Below are positions 33,890 through 46,104 of a stretch of DNA of 62,639 bases, one piece after another. The DNA is taken from contig JAPOYV010000082.1 of assembly GCA_026706385.1 (NCBI GenBank), positions 1 to 62,639 of the forward strand, given 5' to 3'. The notes beneath the pieces were generated by a model. It ran no database searches. It was given only the letters and a program-made list of their open reading frames with translations, and was not told where the DNA came from. Made by a program: the position numbers and the translations under genes. How positions within the stretch are numbered: the stretch's first letter is position 1; every line of letters begins with the position of its first letter. Source of the stretch: Gammaproteobacteria bacterium (lineage in GTDB: Bacteria > Pseudomonadota > Gammaproteobacteria > Pseudomonadales > Azotimanducaceae).

Positions 33890-36136
33890 CTACCAGGCCA
33901 CGTCGAAACCGATCGCCGCGCTTCGGCCCTTGTTCGGACGTGCGCCGTAGGGGTGTCGGCCGACGATGTCGTAGGCGTCCGCGAGGTTCTCGACGCGCGC
34001 GAAAAGGCTTACGACATCCGACAGGGCAAAACGGCCGGCGAGGTCCACGGTGAGCGAGTCGTCCGTGGTCTCAAATGCCCCGCACGAGGCGCGCGCGCAG
34101 ACGCCGTCGACATAGTTCGCCGACACATGAGCCGACCAGCGTCCCTTGGCGGCACCAAGCAACACATGCAGTTGATGCTTGGGGATGTACGGTAGGGGAT
34201 CGCCTGCTTGGACATCGCCGAAGAAATCGGTGTCCGCGATGTCGGTGTCGAAGGTGCCATCCATCCACGTGTAGACGATTTCCACGGGCATGATGAAACC
34301 ACCGGCGGCCAGTTCGGTGCCGCCTGAGAACTCCAGGCCGCGGACGGTTGCGGCATCGCCATTGAAGGCGTCTCCGACTTCGCAGTCGACGCCTGAAGAG
34401 GACGTGCACTCGCCGAGCAGGTTGTCGTAGTCGCTGGAGAACGCCATCGCCTCGAGACGCACATGCGCCGTGTTCGCCCGTACGCCGAGTTCGTAGTTGA
34501 TCGCTTCTTCGGGTTCGACGCCCGGCGCGTTCGAGGGCGCCGTGAATCCCTTGTGGGCGCCCGCAACGAGCGTAGCGATGTCGTTGATCCGATAGACGGC
34601 ACCAAGGCCTGGCAACAGGACGCGGGTATCGTTCGCGCGCGTGCTACGCAGATTGTTCGGCGCTCGCGAGGCCGGGTCGGCGGTGCGGCCGGACCGCGTC
34701 TCGAAACGTCGTCGGCTTTGCTGGATGTGCTCGTAACGTAGGCCCGGCGTGAGTGCGAGCCGGCCGATTTCCATGCGGTCCTGCACGTACAGGGCTAGCG
34801 CCCGGGCGCTCTGGATGCGGTTGCCCGCGTTGCCGTGCAACCCGGGATCGTCCAGGTACAGCTGGCCTCCGCGTTGGCTATAGGTACTGTTGCGCTGCAG
34901 ACGGTCTTCTTGGTCCTCGTGATAGCGAGCGCCCACTTTCACCGAGTGGGCGATCGATCCGTCGCTCAAGTCCCAAGACACCGTGCCCTGCAGGCCGCGC
35001 GAGAAATAGTCCCGGTCGTTGGCGCGGATCTGGATGCTGCCGGGCGGCGTGTCCCTTGTGCCGTCGAGCACACTCTGCAGTTGCGCGGCGGACATGGCGC
35101 CTAGCGTCGCGCCGCGATTGACCGCCTGCACGACGCTCGCCCAACTGGTCCGGCGGAACCCTTGAGCGTCGGGACTGCCGTCGGGGTCGAGTCCTTCGGT
35201 CTTGAACCAGTTGCGCGCGTGACCGTTGTAGTAGCCCGCGAACGTGATCTTGAGGGAGGCCGACGGCGCGTACTCGTAGCGGGCGATCGCCTGCTCGTGG
35301 TAGGTCTCGATTCGATCCAGCCGCGAGAGGCCGTAGCGACGCGAAGCATTGGCCCGGAAATCGGTGTCGGTGAGGCCGAGGTAGCTCTGGTTGGACCGCT
35401 GCGTGGCGGTCTGCAGCTTCAACTCGACAGCGTGTGCGTGGCCTGGGGCGTAGGAGAGCTTGAGCATCCCATCGCGAACGTCCAAGCCCGTGTGGTCATC
35501 GCTGCGGTCGACGCGCTGGAAACCGTCGGACCGCCATTGGTGGCTCTCCGCAAGGAACCCCAACCCGTTGTCGGCGGTTGCACCGTACGAGGCATGCACC
35601 CGATGGGTCGCGTTCTCGCCGGTCTCCGCGAACACGCGACCCCGACGCCCAGTGGGAATGGGCGTGGAGATCATGTTGAACGCGCCGCCGATGGTGTACG
35701 GGCCCTGGATGATGGCGGCCGGGCCCTTCAGGACCTCGAATGCCGCCATGCGCCCCACCGTGGGAAAGTAGTAGGCGGACGGCGCGGAGTACGGTGCCGG
35801 TGCAATCAGTACGCCGTCTTCGAGCAGGGTGATCCGCCCGCTCCGTTCGGTGGCCACCCCGCGGATGCTGATGTTGGGCCGTAGGCCGAAGCCGTCCTCC
35901 ACTTGGATCGACACACCCGGTATCTGGCGTACGATGCGCTGTACGTCCGTGTGCGAGAACCGGTCAATCTCCTCGGCACCGATGAAGTGCGCGGATCCTG
36001 CCACCCGTTGGACGTTGTCGCGTGTGCCCACGATAGTCACCTCTTCGAGGTAGAGCGGCTCGCGGGGGCCGTCCTCGGCCGCCGAGGACATCATCGAGGC
36101 AAACGCCAATGCGCCGAACAGAATGGATCGTGTCAT
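33890..36136 (-). CDS. TonB-dependent outer-membrane receptor (FecA-like)
   Basis: 748 residues: signal peptide (ILFGALAFASMMSSAAE), TonB-box-like LEEVTIVGTRDN, plug domain with PGVSIQVEDGFGLRPNISIRG and VLKGPAAIIQGPYTIGG, then a 22-strand barrel that ends in an aromatic residue (GFDVAW). Plug features resemble ferric-citrate/siderophore receptors. A perfect 7-bp-arm palindrome lies 48 bp upstream of the ATG, and a haem-monooxygenase-like gene is divergent, so the ligand is probably an iron chelate or haem (inference). Confidence 0.9.
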   Translation of the reverse strand: MTRSILFGALAFASMMSSAAEDGPREPLYLEEVTIVGTRDNVQRVAGSAHFIGAEEIDRFSHTDVQRIVRQIPGVSIQVEDGFGLRPNISIRGVATERSGRITLLEDGVLIAPAPYSAPSAYYFPTVGRMAAFEVLKGPAAIIQGPYTIGGAFNMISTPIPTGRRGRVFAETGENATHRVHASYGATADNGLGFLAESHQWRSDGFQRVDRSDDHTGLDVRDGMLKLSYAPGHAHAVELKLQTATQRSNQSYLGLTDTDFRANASRRYGLSRLDRIETYHEQAIARYEYAPSASLKITFAGYYNGHARNWFKTEGLDPDGSPDAQGFRRTSWASVVQAVNRGATLGAMSAAQLQSVLDGTRDTPPGSIQIRANDRDYFSRGLQGTVSWDLSDGSIAHSVKVGARYHEDQEDRLQRNSTYSQRGGQLYLDDPGLHGNAGNRIQSARALALYVQDRMEIGRLALTPGLRYEHIQQSRRRFETRSGRTADPASRAPNNLRSTRANDTRVLLPGLGAVYRINDIATLVAGAHKGFTAPSNAPGVEPEEAINYELGVRANTAHVRLEAMAFSSDYDNLLGECTSSSGVDCEVGDAFNGDAATVRGLEFSGGTELAAGGFIMPVEIVYTWMDGTFDTDIADTDFFGDVQAGDPLPYIPKHQLHVLLGAAKGRWSAHVSANYVDGVCARASCGAFETTDDSLTVDLAGRFALSDVVSLFARVENLADAYDIVGRHPYGARPNKGRSAAIGFDVAW

Positions 36137-36183
36137 GGTTTGCGTTCCGCGAGCCCTAGTGCTTGCACCAGGGCAAAACTTAG

Positions 36184-36204
36184 TGCAAATGAAAACGATT
36201 TGCA
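36184..36204. promoter_or_regulatory. Palindromic operator candidate (Fur-like) between TonB receptor and IsdG-like gene
   Basis: TGCAAAT (36184-36190), seven bases, ATTTGCA (36198-36204): perfect 7-bp arms in AT-rich sequence, with GAAAACGATTT resembling a Fur-type core but not the full Fur consensus. It sits 48 bp from the receptor ATG and 216 bp from the divergent gene. Confidence 0.5.
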
Positions 36205-36419
36205 ACTGTAGTTATGGGACTCTACGAATTCAAGGCTCCAACGCCACTGGCTTTCTTGAGGGGCCCCATCTCTACGGTTTGAGCGAAGTTCCCGCAATGC
36301 GGCTGGGAGAACGCGGAGTGTTCTCCATCGAGTCGCCGCCAGGCGGTTCGCCTCGTCTTCTGGTAGAACGACCGAACAGGCTTGGGTGTTACCTAGCCAG
36401 CGGTCGTTAGGAGGAAACG

Positions 36420-36722
36420 ATGTTCATTGCCATGAACCGATTCAAGATCGCACCGGGCTCATGCGACGGGTTCGAGCGTGTGTGGCGCGAGCGCGAGTCG
36501 TACTTGGCCGACGTACCCGGATTCCGCTCATTCCACCTGTTGCGCGGGCCAGTGGCGGAGGACCACGTGCTGTACGCATCCCACACCGTCTGGGAGTCGC
36601 GCACCGCCTTTGATGCGTGGACGCGGTCGGAGCACTTCCGCAAGGCGCATGCCCAGACCAGCGCGCCGAAGGGAACCTACCTGGGCCATCCGGAGTTGGA
36701 ATTGTTCGAGGCGGTCCTTTAG
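36420..36722 (+). CDS. ABM-fold monooxygenase resembling IsdG/HmoA haem-degrading enzymes
   Basis: 100 residues, a single ferredoxin-like antibiotic-biosynthesis-monooxygenase domain. The Asn-Trp-His triad of IsdG-type haem oxygenases maps to N6 (IAMNRFKI), W67 (FDAWTRSEHF) and H77 (KAHAQT), almost the same numbering as in IsdG/IsdI. VPGFRSFHLLRGP and HFRKAH are HmoA-like. AGGAGG lies five bases before the ATG. Divergent from a TonB receptor, consistent with iron release from haem. Abuts the DraG-like gene with no gap. Confidence 0.82.
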   Translation: MFIAMNRFKIAPGSCDGFERVWRERESYLADVPGFRSFHLLRGPVAEDHVLYASHTVWESRTAFDAWTRSEHFRKAHAQTSAPKGTYLGHPELELFEAVL

Positions 36723-37706
36723 ATGAGCCGGCCGCGACCGGGCCAGTTCGTGGGTGCGCTGATCGGCTGCGCAGTGGCTGACGCCCTCGGTGCGCCGTTG
36801 GAAGGCTGGTTCCGCGAACGCATCGCGAAATTGCCGAGCGTCACTGATCGCTATCGTCCGTTGTCTAGGGGTAAAGACGCGGTCGTCCGCTACCCCGTAG
36901 GCCAGTACACCGATGACACCCAGCTCACCGTCGCCATCGCGAGGAGCATTGTTGCGCGGGGCGCCGTGGACGGTGCAGAGATTGCCGACGAGTTCGCTGC
37001 CCTCTGGCGCTCGGGTGAAATCGTCGGCGCGGGCCCCGTTGCCCATCGGGCCGTCCAGCGACTGATCGAAGGCGTTCCCTGGCAGGATGCTGCCATGCCC
37101 GATGACTTGCCGCTCAACGGCGCGGCGATGCGGATCGCGCCCGTCGGTTTGTGGAACTGTGACCGGCCGGACCGACTCGCCGACGATGTCGCCACGGCAA
37201 GCGTCGTCACGCACCGCCACCCCGTCGCGATCGACGCCGCTATGGCGGTGGCGACGGCCGTCGCGCATGCCGTCACCGCGAGCGTGATCGAGACGCCGGT
37301 CTTCCTGGACGCGGTTGCCGCTTCGGTTCAGAACCCTGGCTTCGCCGGGCACATCCAGAGACTCGGCGATTGGCTTCGATCAGCGGAGCAGACAGCGCTG
37401 GAAGCGATCGCCGATACTGGCCAGCGTCGGGGAGATCGGGGCTTCGGCATTCCGGCGTTGGCAGAACCGACCGTGCTGGCCGCACTGTATGCCTTCCTCC
37501 GCTCGCCAGGCGACTACGTGGCCACCATCGATTGCGCACTCCGCATAGGGGGTGACGTCGATACGATCGCCGCGATCGCCGGTGCCTTGAGTGGCGCGCA
37601 CAACGGCGTGGATGCGATTCCGGGACACCTCGTGAGAGGCGTCAAGGACAGCGCCGAGATCATGGACCTTGGCCGGCGCCTTTTCGCCCGTCGATTCGAT
37701 ACGTAG
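36723..37706 (+). CDS. ADP-ribosylglycohydrolase family protein (DraG-like)
   Basis: 327 residues. Metal-binding motifs of the ARH/DraG fold: YTDDTQLT (Y62-T-D64-D65-T) and GGDVDTIAAIAGAL with D278 and D280. GALIGCAVADALGAPLEG is the usual N-terminal start. These enzymes remove ADP-ribose from Arg, Ser or small molecules; the substrate is not evident. The ATG directly follows the stop of the ABM gene. Convergent with katG. Confidence 0.9.
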   Translation: MSRPRPGQFVGALIGCAVADALGAPLEGWFRERIAKLPSVTDRYRPLSRGKDAVVRYPVGQYTDDTQLTVAIARSIVARGAVDGAEIADEFAALWRSGEIVGAGPVAHRAVQRLIEGVPWQDAAMPDDLPLNGAAMRIAPVGLWNCDRPDRLADDVATASVVTHRHPVAIDAAMAVATAVAHAVTASVIETPVFLDAVAASVQNPGFAGHIQRLGDWLRSAEQTALEAIADTGQRRGDRGFGIPALAEPTVLAALYAFLRSPGDYVATIDCALRIGGDVDTIAAIAGALSGAHNGVDAIPGHLVRGVKDSAEIMDLGRRLFARRFDT

Positions 37707-37718
37707 GGCACCGCGACA

Positions 37719-37738
37719 GGGACGCCCGTGGGCGTCCC
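37719..37738. terminator. Hairpin between convergent DraG-like gene and katG
   Basis: GGGACGCC-CGTG-GGCGTCCC, perfect 8-bp stem with a four-base loop, midway in the 45-bp gap. No T-run on either side, so its terminator activity is a guess. Confidence 0.45.
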
Positions 37739-37751
37739 GACGTCGAGGCCC

Positions 37752-41005
<3,254 letters not shown>

Positions 41006-41079
41006 CGAGAGTCCAGCGAACGGTCCAACGACTAGCGTTCGGTAGTAAAGTGCCGACAGCGAGGGCCGAAGGGGGCTGC

Positions 41080-41691
41080 ATGGAGAAGATCGAGACCGAG
41101 CAGGAATTGCGCGCCGTAATCGGCGAGGAAATCCCGGGACTCAGCGAGAAGGTGGAGGCGCGGCTCAATGACTTCGCCGTGGACTTCATTGCCCGGGCAC
41201 CGTTCCTCGTGCTTTCTACCGCGGACGGCGCGGGCCGCCTGGATGCCTCTCCGAAGGGCGACGCGCCAGGTTTCGTCGCGGTCGAGGACGACAGAACGTT
41301 GCTGATCCCCGACCGGCTCGGCAACCGCCTCGCCTATGGGCACCGCAACATCCTCGTCAACCCTCACGTCGGCGTGCTGTTCATGATTCCGGGGACGTCC
41401 GAGACGCTCCGCGTCAACGGTCGTGCGACGCTCACCGCCGACGGCAGCCTTGTTGAACAGCTCGCCGCCCGCGGCCGTCCCGCCGTGCTGGTGATCCGTG
41501 TCGACGTCGAGGAGGTCTTCTTCCACTGCGCCAAGGCGTTCCTGCGCTCGCGGCTCTGGCAGCCGGACGCCTGGGGCGAGCCGCACAAGGTCTCGTTTGG
41601 CAAGATGTACGCTAGGCGGAAAAACGCGCCTGCCGAGACCGCGGCAGCGGTGGATCAGGCGATAGAACGGGACTATCACGATAACCTGTAA
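41080..41691 (+). CDS. PPOX-class FMN-binding oxidoreductase
   Basis: 203 residues, split-barrel FMN protein of the pyridoxamine-5'-phosphate oxidase superfamily. FLVLSTADGAGRLDASPKGD and LLIPDRLGNRLAYGHRNILVNP are typical of the subfamily often annotated MSMEG_1061-like. Function unknown. ATG 41080 follows GGGGGC. Same strand as oxyR, 74 bp downstream; could be co-regulated. Confidence 0.85.
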   Translation: MEKIETEQELRAVIGEEIPGLSEKVEARLNDFAVDFIARAPFLVLSTADGAGRLDASPKGDAPGFVAVEDDRTLLIPDRLGNRLAYGHRNILVNPHVGVLFMIPGTSETLRVNGRATLTADGSLVEQLAARGRPAVLVIRVDVEEVFFHCAKAFLRSRLWQPDAWGEPHKVSFGKMYARRKNAPAETAAAVDQAIERDYHDNL

Positions 41692-41692
41692 G

Positions 41693-41722
41693 CCCTGCGC
41701 TTGTCGCCGGCGCGCCGCAGGG
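41693..41722 (+). terminator. Hairpin after the PPOX gene
   Basis: CCCTGCG (41693-41699) and CGCAGGG (41716-41722) form a perfect 7-bp stem over a 16-base loop that itself contains GCCGGCGCGC. No T-run follows; may slow or end transcription. Confidence 0.35.
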
Positions 41723-41832
41723 ACCGGGTCGACGCGCCATCGGAATCCGCTGGGACGACCGTGCCATGAGATCCGTGGGAGAATCCGCGCAAGCGAATTC
41801 TCTTACGCGACTGCGCAGAGGTCGCGTCGCGT

Positions 41833-43431
41833 ATGTCCACGATCATCTGCAGGCACCTGACCTTCGGCTACCCGGGTGCCGAAGGCACCATCTTCGAAGA
41901 CCTCGATCTCGTCATCGACACCCAATGGCGGTCGGCCCTTACTGGCCGCAACGGTCGCGGCAAGACGACGCTTCTTCGCTTGATCCAAGGCGAACTTGAG
42001 CCCGACCGCGGCGCCATCGAGCGGGGCCAGCGGACGGCGTACTTCCCACGGGCGGTCGTTGATCCCGACCAGGAAGTCCGCAATGTGGTCAAGGACGCCG
42101 TCGGTCCGTTCCGCCAATGGGAGGCCGAGATGGACGACCTGCTCGCCGATGGCAGCGAAGACGCGCTGACCGAGTACGGTGAGGTACTCGAGGCCTACCA
42201 GGAGGCCGGCGGCTACGCGGTCGAAGCAGGGATCGAAGCGGAACTCGGCGCCCTCGGGATCGGCGAGACGTACTGGGGCCGGCCGTTCTCGGGTCTCTCC
42301 GGCGGCGAACAGACGCGGTGTCTCCTCGCGAGCTTGTTCGTGCCAGGCAGTTCGAGTGGGCCCGACACAGGCACGTTTGCGCTGATCGACGAGCCGACCA
42401 ATCACTTGGACCGGGACGGACGGAATCTTCTGGCTGACTATCTGGGCTCGAAGGCAGGCTTCCTTCTGGTATCGCACGACCGCGCCTTCCTCGATGCCTG
42501 CTGCGATCACGTCGTCGCGCTGAACCGGGACACGGTGGAGGTCGAGCGCACGTCGTTCTCCGCATGGCGCGAGCGCTTCCACCAGCGCTTGGCGCGGCAG
42601 CGAGCCGACAACGCGGCGTTGAAGCAGGAGATCGCGAGGCTCGGGCAAGTGGCGACGGACCGCCGCGCCGGTGCGCTCAAGCGCGAGAGCGAGAAAGGCG
42701 CGCACGTCGACAAGGGATTCATCTCCGCCCGCGCCAAGCGTCAGATGAGGAAAGCTGTCAGCGCAGAGCGGCGCGCCGAGAGCGCCGCCGAAGAACGGCG
42801 CCTGACGCTTGTGGACGTGGAGAAGGACAGGCGCTTGGCCCTGCCGGACTCCGGGCGCAAGGCTGGCTCGTTGGTGGTCGCGAACGACTTGAGCCTTTGG
42901 CGTGGCGACAAGGCGGTGTTCGCTAAGGTGTCCTTCACGGTCGCGCCGGGCGACCGTGTGGCCGTCATCGGACCCAATGGCTGCGGCAAGACGAGCCTGC
43001 TCGACCAGATCGAGGGGCAGAATCACCGGCACACCGGTACGCTCCTTAGGCCCCGCCACGTAGCCGTGGCCCGGACGTTTCAGCACCCCCAGTGGACCGA
43101 CGGACTACTCCGCGAGCACCTCCAGGATGCGGGCATCGAGGAGTCCCGATTCCGTCAGGTGATGGCCGTGCTTGGGGTACGCGGCGGCGTGCTGGACGGA
43201 CGCATCGAGGATCTGAGCCACGGACAGCAGAAGAAGATCGACCTGGCGCGGTCGTTTCTCGCAAACGCCGATCTCCTGCTTTGGGACGAACCCCTGAACT
43301 TCATCGATATCGACGCGCGGGAACAGATCGAAGACGTGCTGCTCGCCGACCAGCCGACGGTGGTGTTTGTCGAGCACGACGCGGCGTTCGTGGAACGGGT
43401 GGCGACCGAGGTCATCGACCTCTCCCGTTGA
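41833..43431 (+). CDS. ABC-F family ATPase (ribosome-associated, antibiotic-resistance type)
   Basis: 532 residues with two ABC cassettes and no membrane segments. Cassette 1: GRNGRGKTTLL, LSGGEQTRCLL, FALIDEPTNHLD. A basic, charged linker (about 250-335) follows; cassette 2: GPNGCGKTSLL, LSHGQQKKIDLA, LLLWDEPLNFID. The layout resembles Lsa/Vga/Msr-type proteins that displace antibiotics from the ribosome, more than the housekeeping EttA/Uup types, but resistance is inference. Confidence 0.88.
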   Translation: MSTIICRHLTFGYPGAEGTIFEDLDLVIDTQWRSALTGRNGRGKTTLLRLIQGELEPDRGAIERGQRTAYFPRAVVDPDQEVRNVVKDAVGPFRQWEAEMDDLLADGSEDALTEYGEVLEAYQEAGGYAVEAGIEAELGALGIGETYWGRPFSGLSGGEQTRCLLASLFVPGSSSGPDTGTFALIDEPTNHLDRDGRNLLADYLGSKAGFLLVSHDRAFLDACCDHVVALNRDTVEVERTSFSAWRERFHQRLARQRADNAALKQEIARLGQVATDRRAGALKRESEKGAHVDKGFISARAKRQMRKAVSAERRAESAAEERRLTLVDVEKDRRLALPDSGRKAGSLVVANDLSLWRGDKAVFAKVSFTVAPGDRVAVIGPNGCGKTSLLDQIEGQNHRHTGTLLRPRHVAVARTFQHPQWTDGLLREHLQDAGIEESRFRQVMAVLGVRGGVLDGRIEDLSHGQQKKIDLARSFLANADLLLWDEPLNFIDIDAREQIEDVLLADQPTVVFVEHDAAFVERVATEVIDLSR

Positions 43432-43503
43432 TTGGCCGTCGCGCGTGCCGGAACTGTGACCAGGCTGTTACATTAGGAACAGCGGTATGTGCGGAGGAAC
43501 GAC

Positions 43504-43764
43504 GTGGGCATTCTGAGTTGGATCGTGCTCGGATTGGTTGCCGGTGCCATCGCGCGCTGGGTGATGCCGGGCAAGGGACCCAGGGGCATCCTGGTGACGA
43601 TGGTCATCGGCATCATCGGCGCGTTTCTCGGCGGATTCATCGGTACGGCGTTAGGGATGGGTTCGGTGGATGGATTCGATCTGCGCAGCCTGTTTCTTTC
43701 GGTGATCGGCGCAGTGGGGTTGCTGCTCGGTTACCGTGCCTTGGCGTCGCGCGACTCAGGCTAG
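43504..43764 (+). CDS. GlsB/YeaQ/YmgE-family stress-associated membrane protein
   Basis: 86 residues, three hydrophobic segments with the family pattern LSWIVLGLVAGAIARWVMPG, then GILVTMVIGIIGAFLGGFIG, and a C-terminal helix. Start is GTG 43504 with GGAGG five to six bases upstream. Function unknown; related genes are induced by envelope or acid stress. Convergent with the next PhyH gene. Confidence 0.88.
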   Translation: MGILSWIVLGLVAGAIARWVMPGKGPRGILVTMVIGIIGAFLGGFIGTALGMGSVDGFDLRSLFLSVIGAVGLLLGYRALASRDSG

Positions 43765-43783
43765 GCCTGCCGCGCACCCAAGG

Positions 43784-44593
43784 TCAGCCCCAGAGTTTCG
43801 TGTACCGAGTGCCGCTGCGATCGACCGTGCGGGCATCCATGTAACAGACGCTGAACGCGCGGCGTGGCTTGTCGGTTTCGTTCACCCCCGAGCGATGCAG
43901 CAGCCAGTTGTGGAGCAACCAGACCTCACCGCTCGGGATGTCGAGCGCGGCACGGCCGATGTCCTGGTCGCATTGAGCCTGTTGTCGATCGTCCAGGAAT
44001 GCACTTGGGTGCGACGGGTTGAGTACGCCGCGGCGATGGCTCCCGGGAATGACCTCCAAGCCGCCGCTCTCCGCGTTGGCGTCGTCGAGCGACGTCCAGA
44101 TCGTCACTAGCGGGTCTCGATCCAGCGCGCGCCACCGATCCTGGTGCCAGGGCAGCTTGGTCCCTGCGCCCGCCGGCTTGATCATGGCCATGGCGCGGAA
44201 GCAGACGATGGGGATGTCGCCATAGACGTGTCGGCAGATGGTCCGGAAAGACGGATCCTCCAAATAGCTCCGGAACGTGCCGACGAGCTCCAGGTCCTGG
44301 ATTTTCCGATAGTTCAGCGTGGCACCCTTGAAGCCCTTGGTCTGGCGTCCGAGGTCGTCGTAGTGGCCGCTCGACGAGTCAAGCTGCATGAGCAGCCGGT
44401 CGTAGGGAGCGTCCGCACGGCCGAGCATGATGTCGTCGAGACCGGCGCGTAGAAGGGAGAGGGTCGCCGCGTTGAGTCGTCCGACCTGGACTAGGCCCTC
44501 GGCTTCGAACCTGCGCCAGTCGGCATCGCCAAGCGTGGCGGGCAGGCCGTTATCAGCCCGAACTGGCGCCATCGGCAGCCCGGCGCCGGACAT
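43784..44593 (-). CDS. PhyH-family dioxygenase
   Basis: 269 residues. Triad H150-x-D152 (LPWHQDRW) and H233 (NWLLHRSG), with ESGGLEVIPGSH between and KPRRAFSVCYMD after. Closest in style to taurine/ectoine-type hydroxylases of the PhyH superfamily, but substrate is open. From ATG 44593 it overlaps the end of the transporter gene by 41 bp; ATG 44572 would reduce this to 20 bp. It is transcribed behind the transporter, so a sugar-like or glycoside-like substrate is conceivable. Confidence 0.88.
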   Translation of the reverse strand: MSGAGLPMAPVRADNGLPATLGDADWRRFEAEGLVQVGRLNAATLSLLRAGLDDIMLGRADAPYDRLLMQLDSSSGHYDDLGRQTKGFKGATLNYRKIQDLELVGTFRSYLEDPSFRTICRHVYGDIPIVCFRAMAMIKPAGAGTKLPWHQDRWRALDRDPLVTIWTSLDDANAESGGLEVIPGSHRRGVLNPSHPSAFLDDRQQAQCDQDIGRAALDIPSGEVWLLHNWLLHRSGVNETDKPRRAFSVCYMDARTVDRSGTRYTKLWG

Positions 44594-46015
44594 TGAGCTT
44601 CTCGAGAACCTCGGCGTGCCGTTCCTTGGTCAGGTCGTAGCGCGTATAGCACCACAGGGCGATCACCGAGAACCCCGCGACGATGGGTCCGTAGAGCAGG
44701 CCAAGGTTGAAAAGGGTCTCCGGAGGAACGTCGGCCGCCGTCTGGATGTCCGTACCACGCGGCCAGGAGATGATGTCGAGTCCGATGCCGCCGATGAAGT
44801 TGCCGAAGCCCGCCGTGGCCTTGCTCGAGAACGCGATCGCGCCGAAGAAGATGCCTTCCTGGCGCGCATTGGACTGGAGTTCGTGCTCGTCTGCGATGTC
44901 CGCCATCATCGAGCCGAACGCGATGAACGCCTGCTGCAGGATCAGGCCCTGGAAGAAGCGGAAGCCGAGCAAGGTGTAGAACAGGGCGTCGGTGCCGTTT
45001 TCAGGAAACGTCTCGTTCAGGCGTAGCACGACCGGGATCACCTGGCAGACGGCCCAAGCCGCTGTCCCGAGTATCACGCCGAAGATCTTGCTGGTGCGAC
45101 GCAGCAGTGGCGTGGTGATGAACACGCCGAGGATCAAGCCGCCAATGGAGGCCATAAGCAGCGCGAACATCTCGTCGCTGGTCAACTCCCAGAAGTACTG
45201 GAACATGTAAAGGTCGAGTGCCCCGTTGACGCCGGCCATGATGAAAACGATCAGCACGCCGGAGAAGAGCCATCGGAAGGATCGGTTGGTGAATCCCTCG
45301 CGCAGGTCGAGGAACACCTGGATGATCGGGTTGCGTTTCGGCTTTGCTGGCGGCTCCGAGAGGTACGGAATCTCCTTTTGCGTGCCGAAGGCCGAGTACC
45401 AGATGGTCACGAGCATCAACACACCCATGGTGAGCGCGAAAGGGGTGTAGTTGTCGATCACGAGGCGGCCGCCGCGGTCGTCGGCAAAGAAGTACCCGAG
45501 GCCAATGGCATAGACCCCCGCGCTGCCGAGCGTGCCGAAGAACTGTCGGTACGCGACGATGCGCGTGCGCTCGTCGAAGTGCTCCGTGAGTTCCGCGCCA
45601 AGGGCGAGGTGCGGGACGTGGTACAGCGTCATGGCGCCCCGGGTGAGGATGGCGAACACGGTGAGCCAAGCAAACAGCCCCCACTCACCCAATCCTGCGG
45701 GGGGCGAGAATAGTCCGATGAAGGCGAGCGCCAAAGGCAGTGCCGAGGCGTACATGAACGGGTGACGACGGCCGAGTCTGGACTTGGTGTTGTCGGACAA
45801 CGAGCCCGCCAACGGGTCCGTCACGGCGTCGAACATCAGGGCGATGAAGAGCGCAAGCGGGCCAGCGTGCCTGGGAGTTCGAGTACCTGGTTGTAGTAGA
45901 AGAGGATGAAGAAGCCGAAGCCCGTGTTCTTGAGCCCCTCCGCGAACTGGCCGACGCCGAACGCCAGCTTGCTGGAGAACGGGACGAGCCGGTTCCGGGG
46001 ATTCGCTTCGGCCAT
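44553..46015 (-). pseudogene. GPH-family (MFS_2) sugar:cation symporter, frameshifted
   Basis: Two frames together give a complete transporter. From ATG 46015 the first frame reads AEANPRNRLVPFSSKLAFGV, EGLKNTGFGFFILFYYNQV and LELPGTLAR, then derails. The other frame continues LALFIALMFDAVTDPLAGSL, SDNTKSRLGRRHPFMYA and so on to the end. The join is near 45851-45870 and needs one extra base (TTGCGCTC would become TTGGCGCTC). Total length 1463 is one short of 488 codons. Motifs fit glycoside/pentoside/hexuronide symporters with 12 helices. It may be a true mutation, a programmed shift or an assembly error. Confidence 0.85.
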
Positions 46016-46104
46016 GGCGGGCGAGCATACCAAGTGGCCACCCTTTACATCGCGCCACCATCGCCGCAGTCTCTTCGCTCGAGGGAAGAGGTCTGGAGGA
46101 GGTC

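Noticed and set aside
45836-46033. The 65-codon N-terminal transporter frame as a separate small gene
   Set aside because: Its sequence is the first membrane helix of the symporter and joins in register to the downstream frame by one base.
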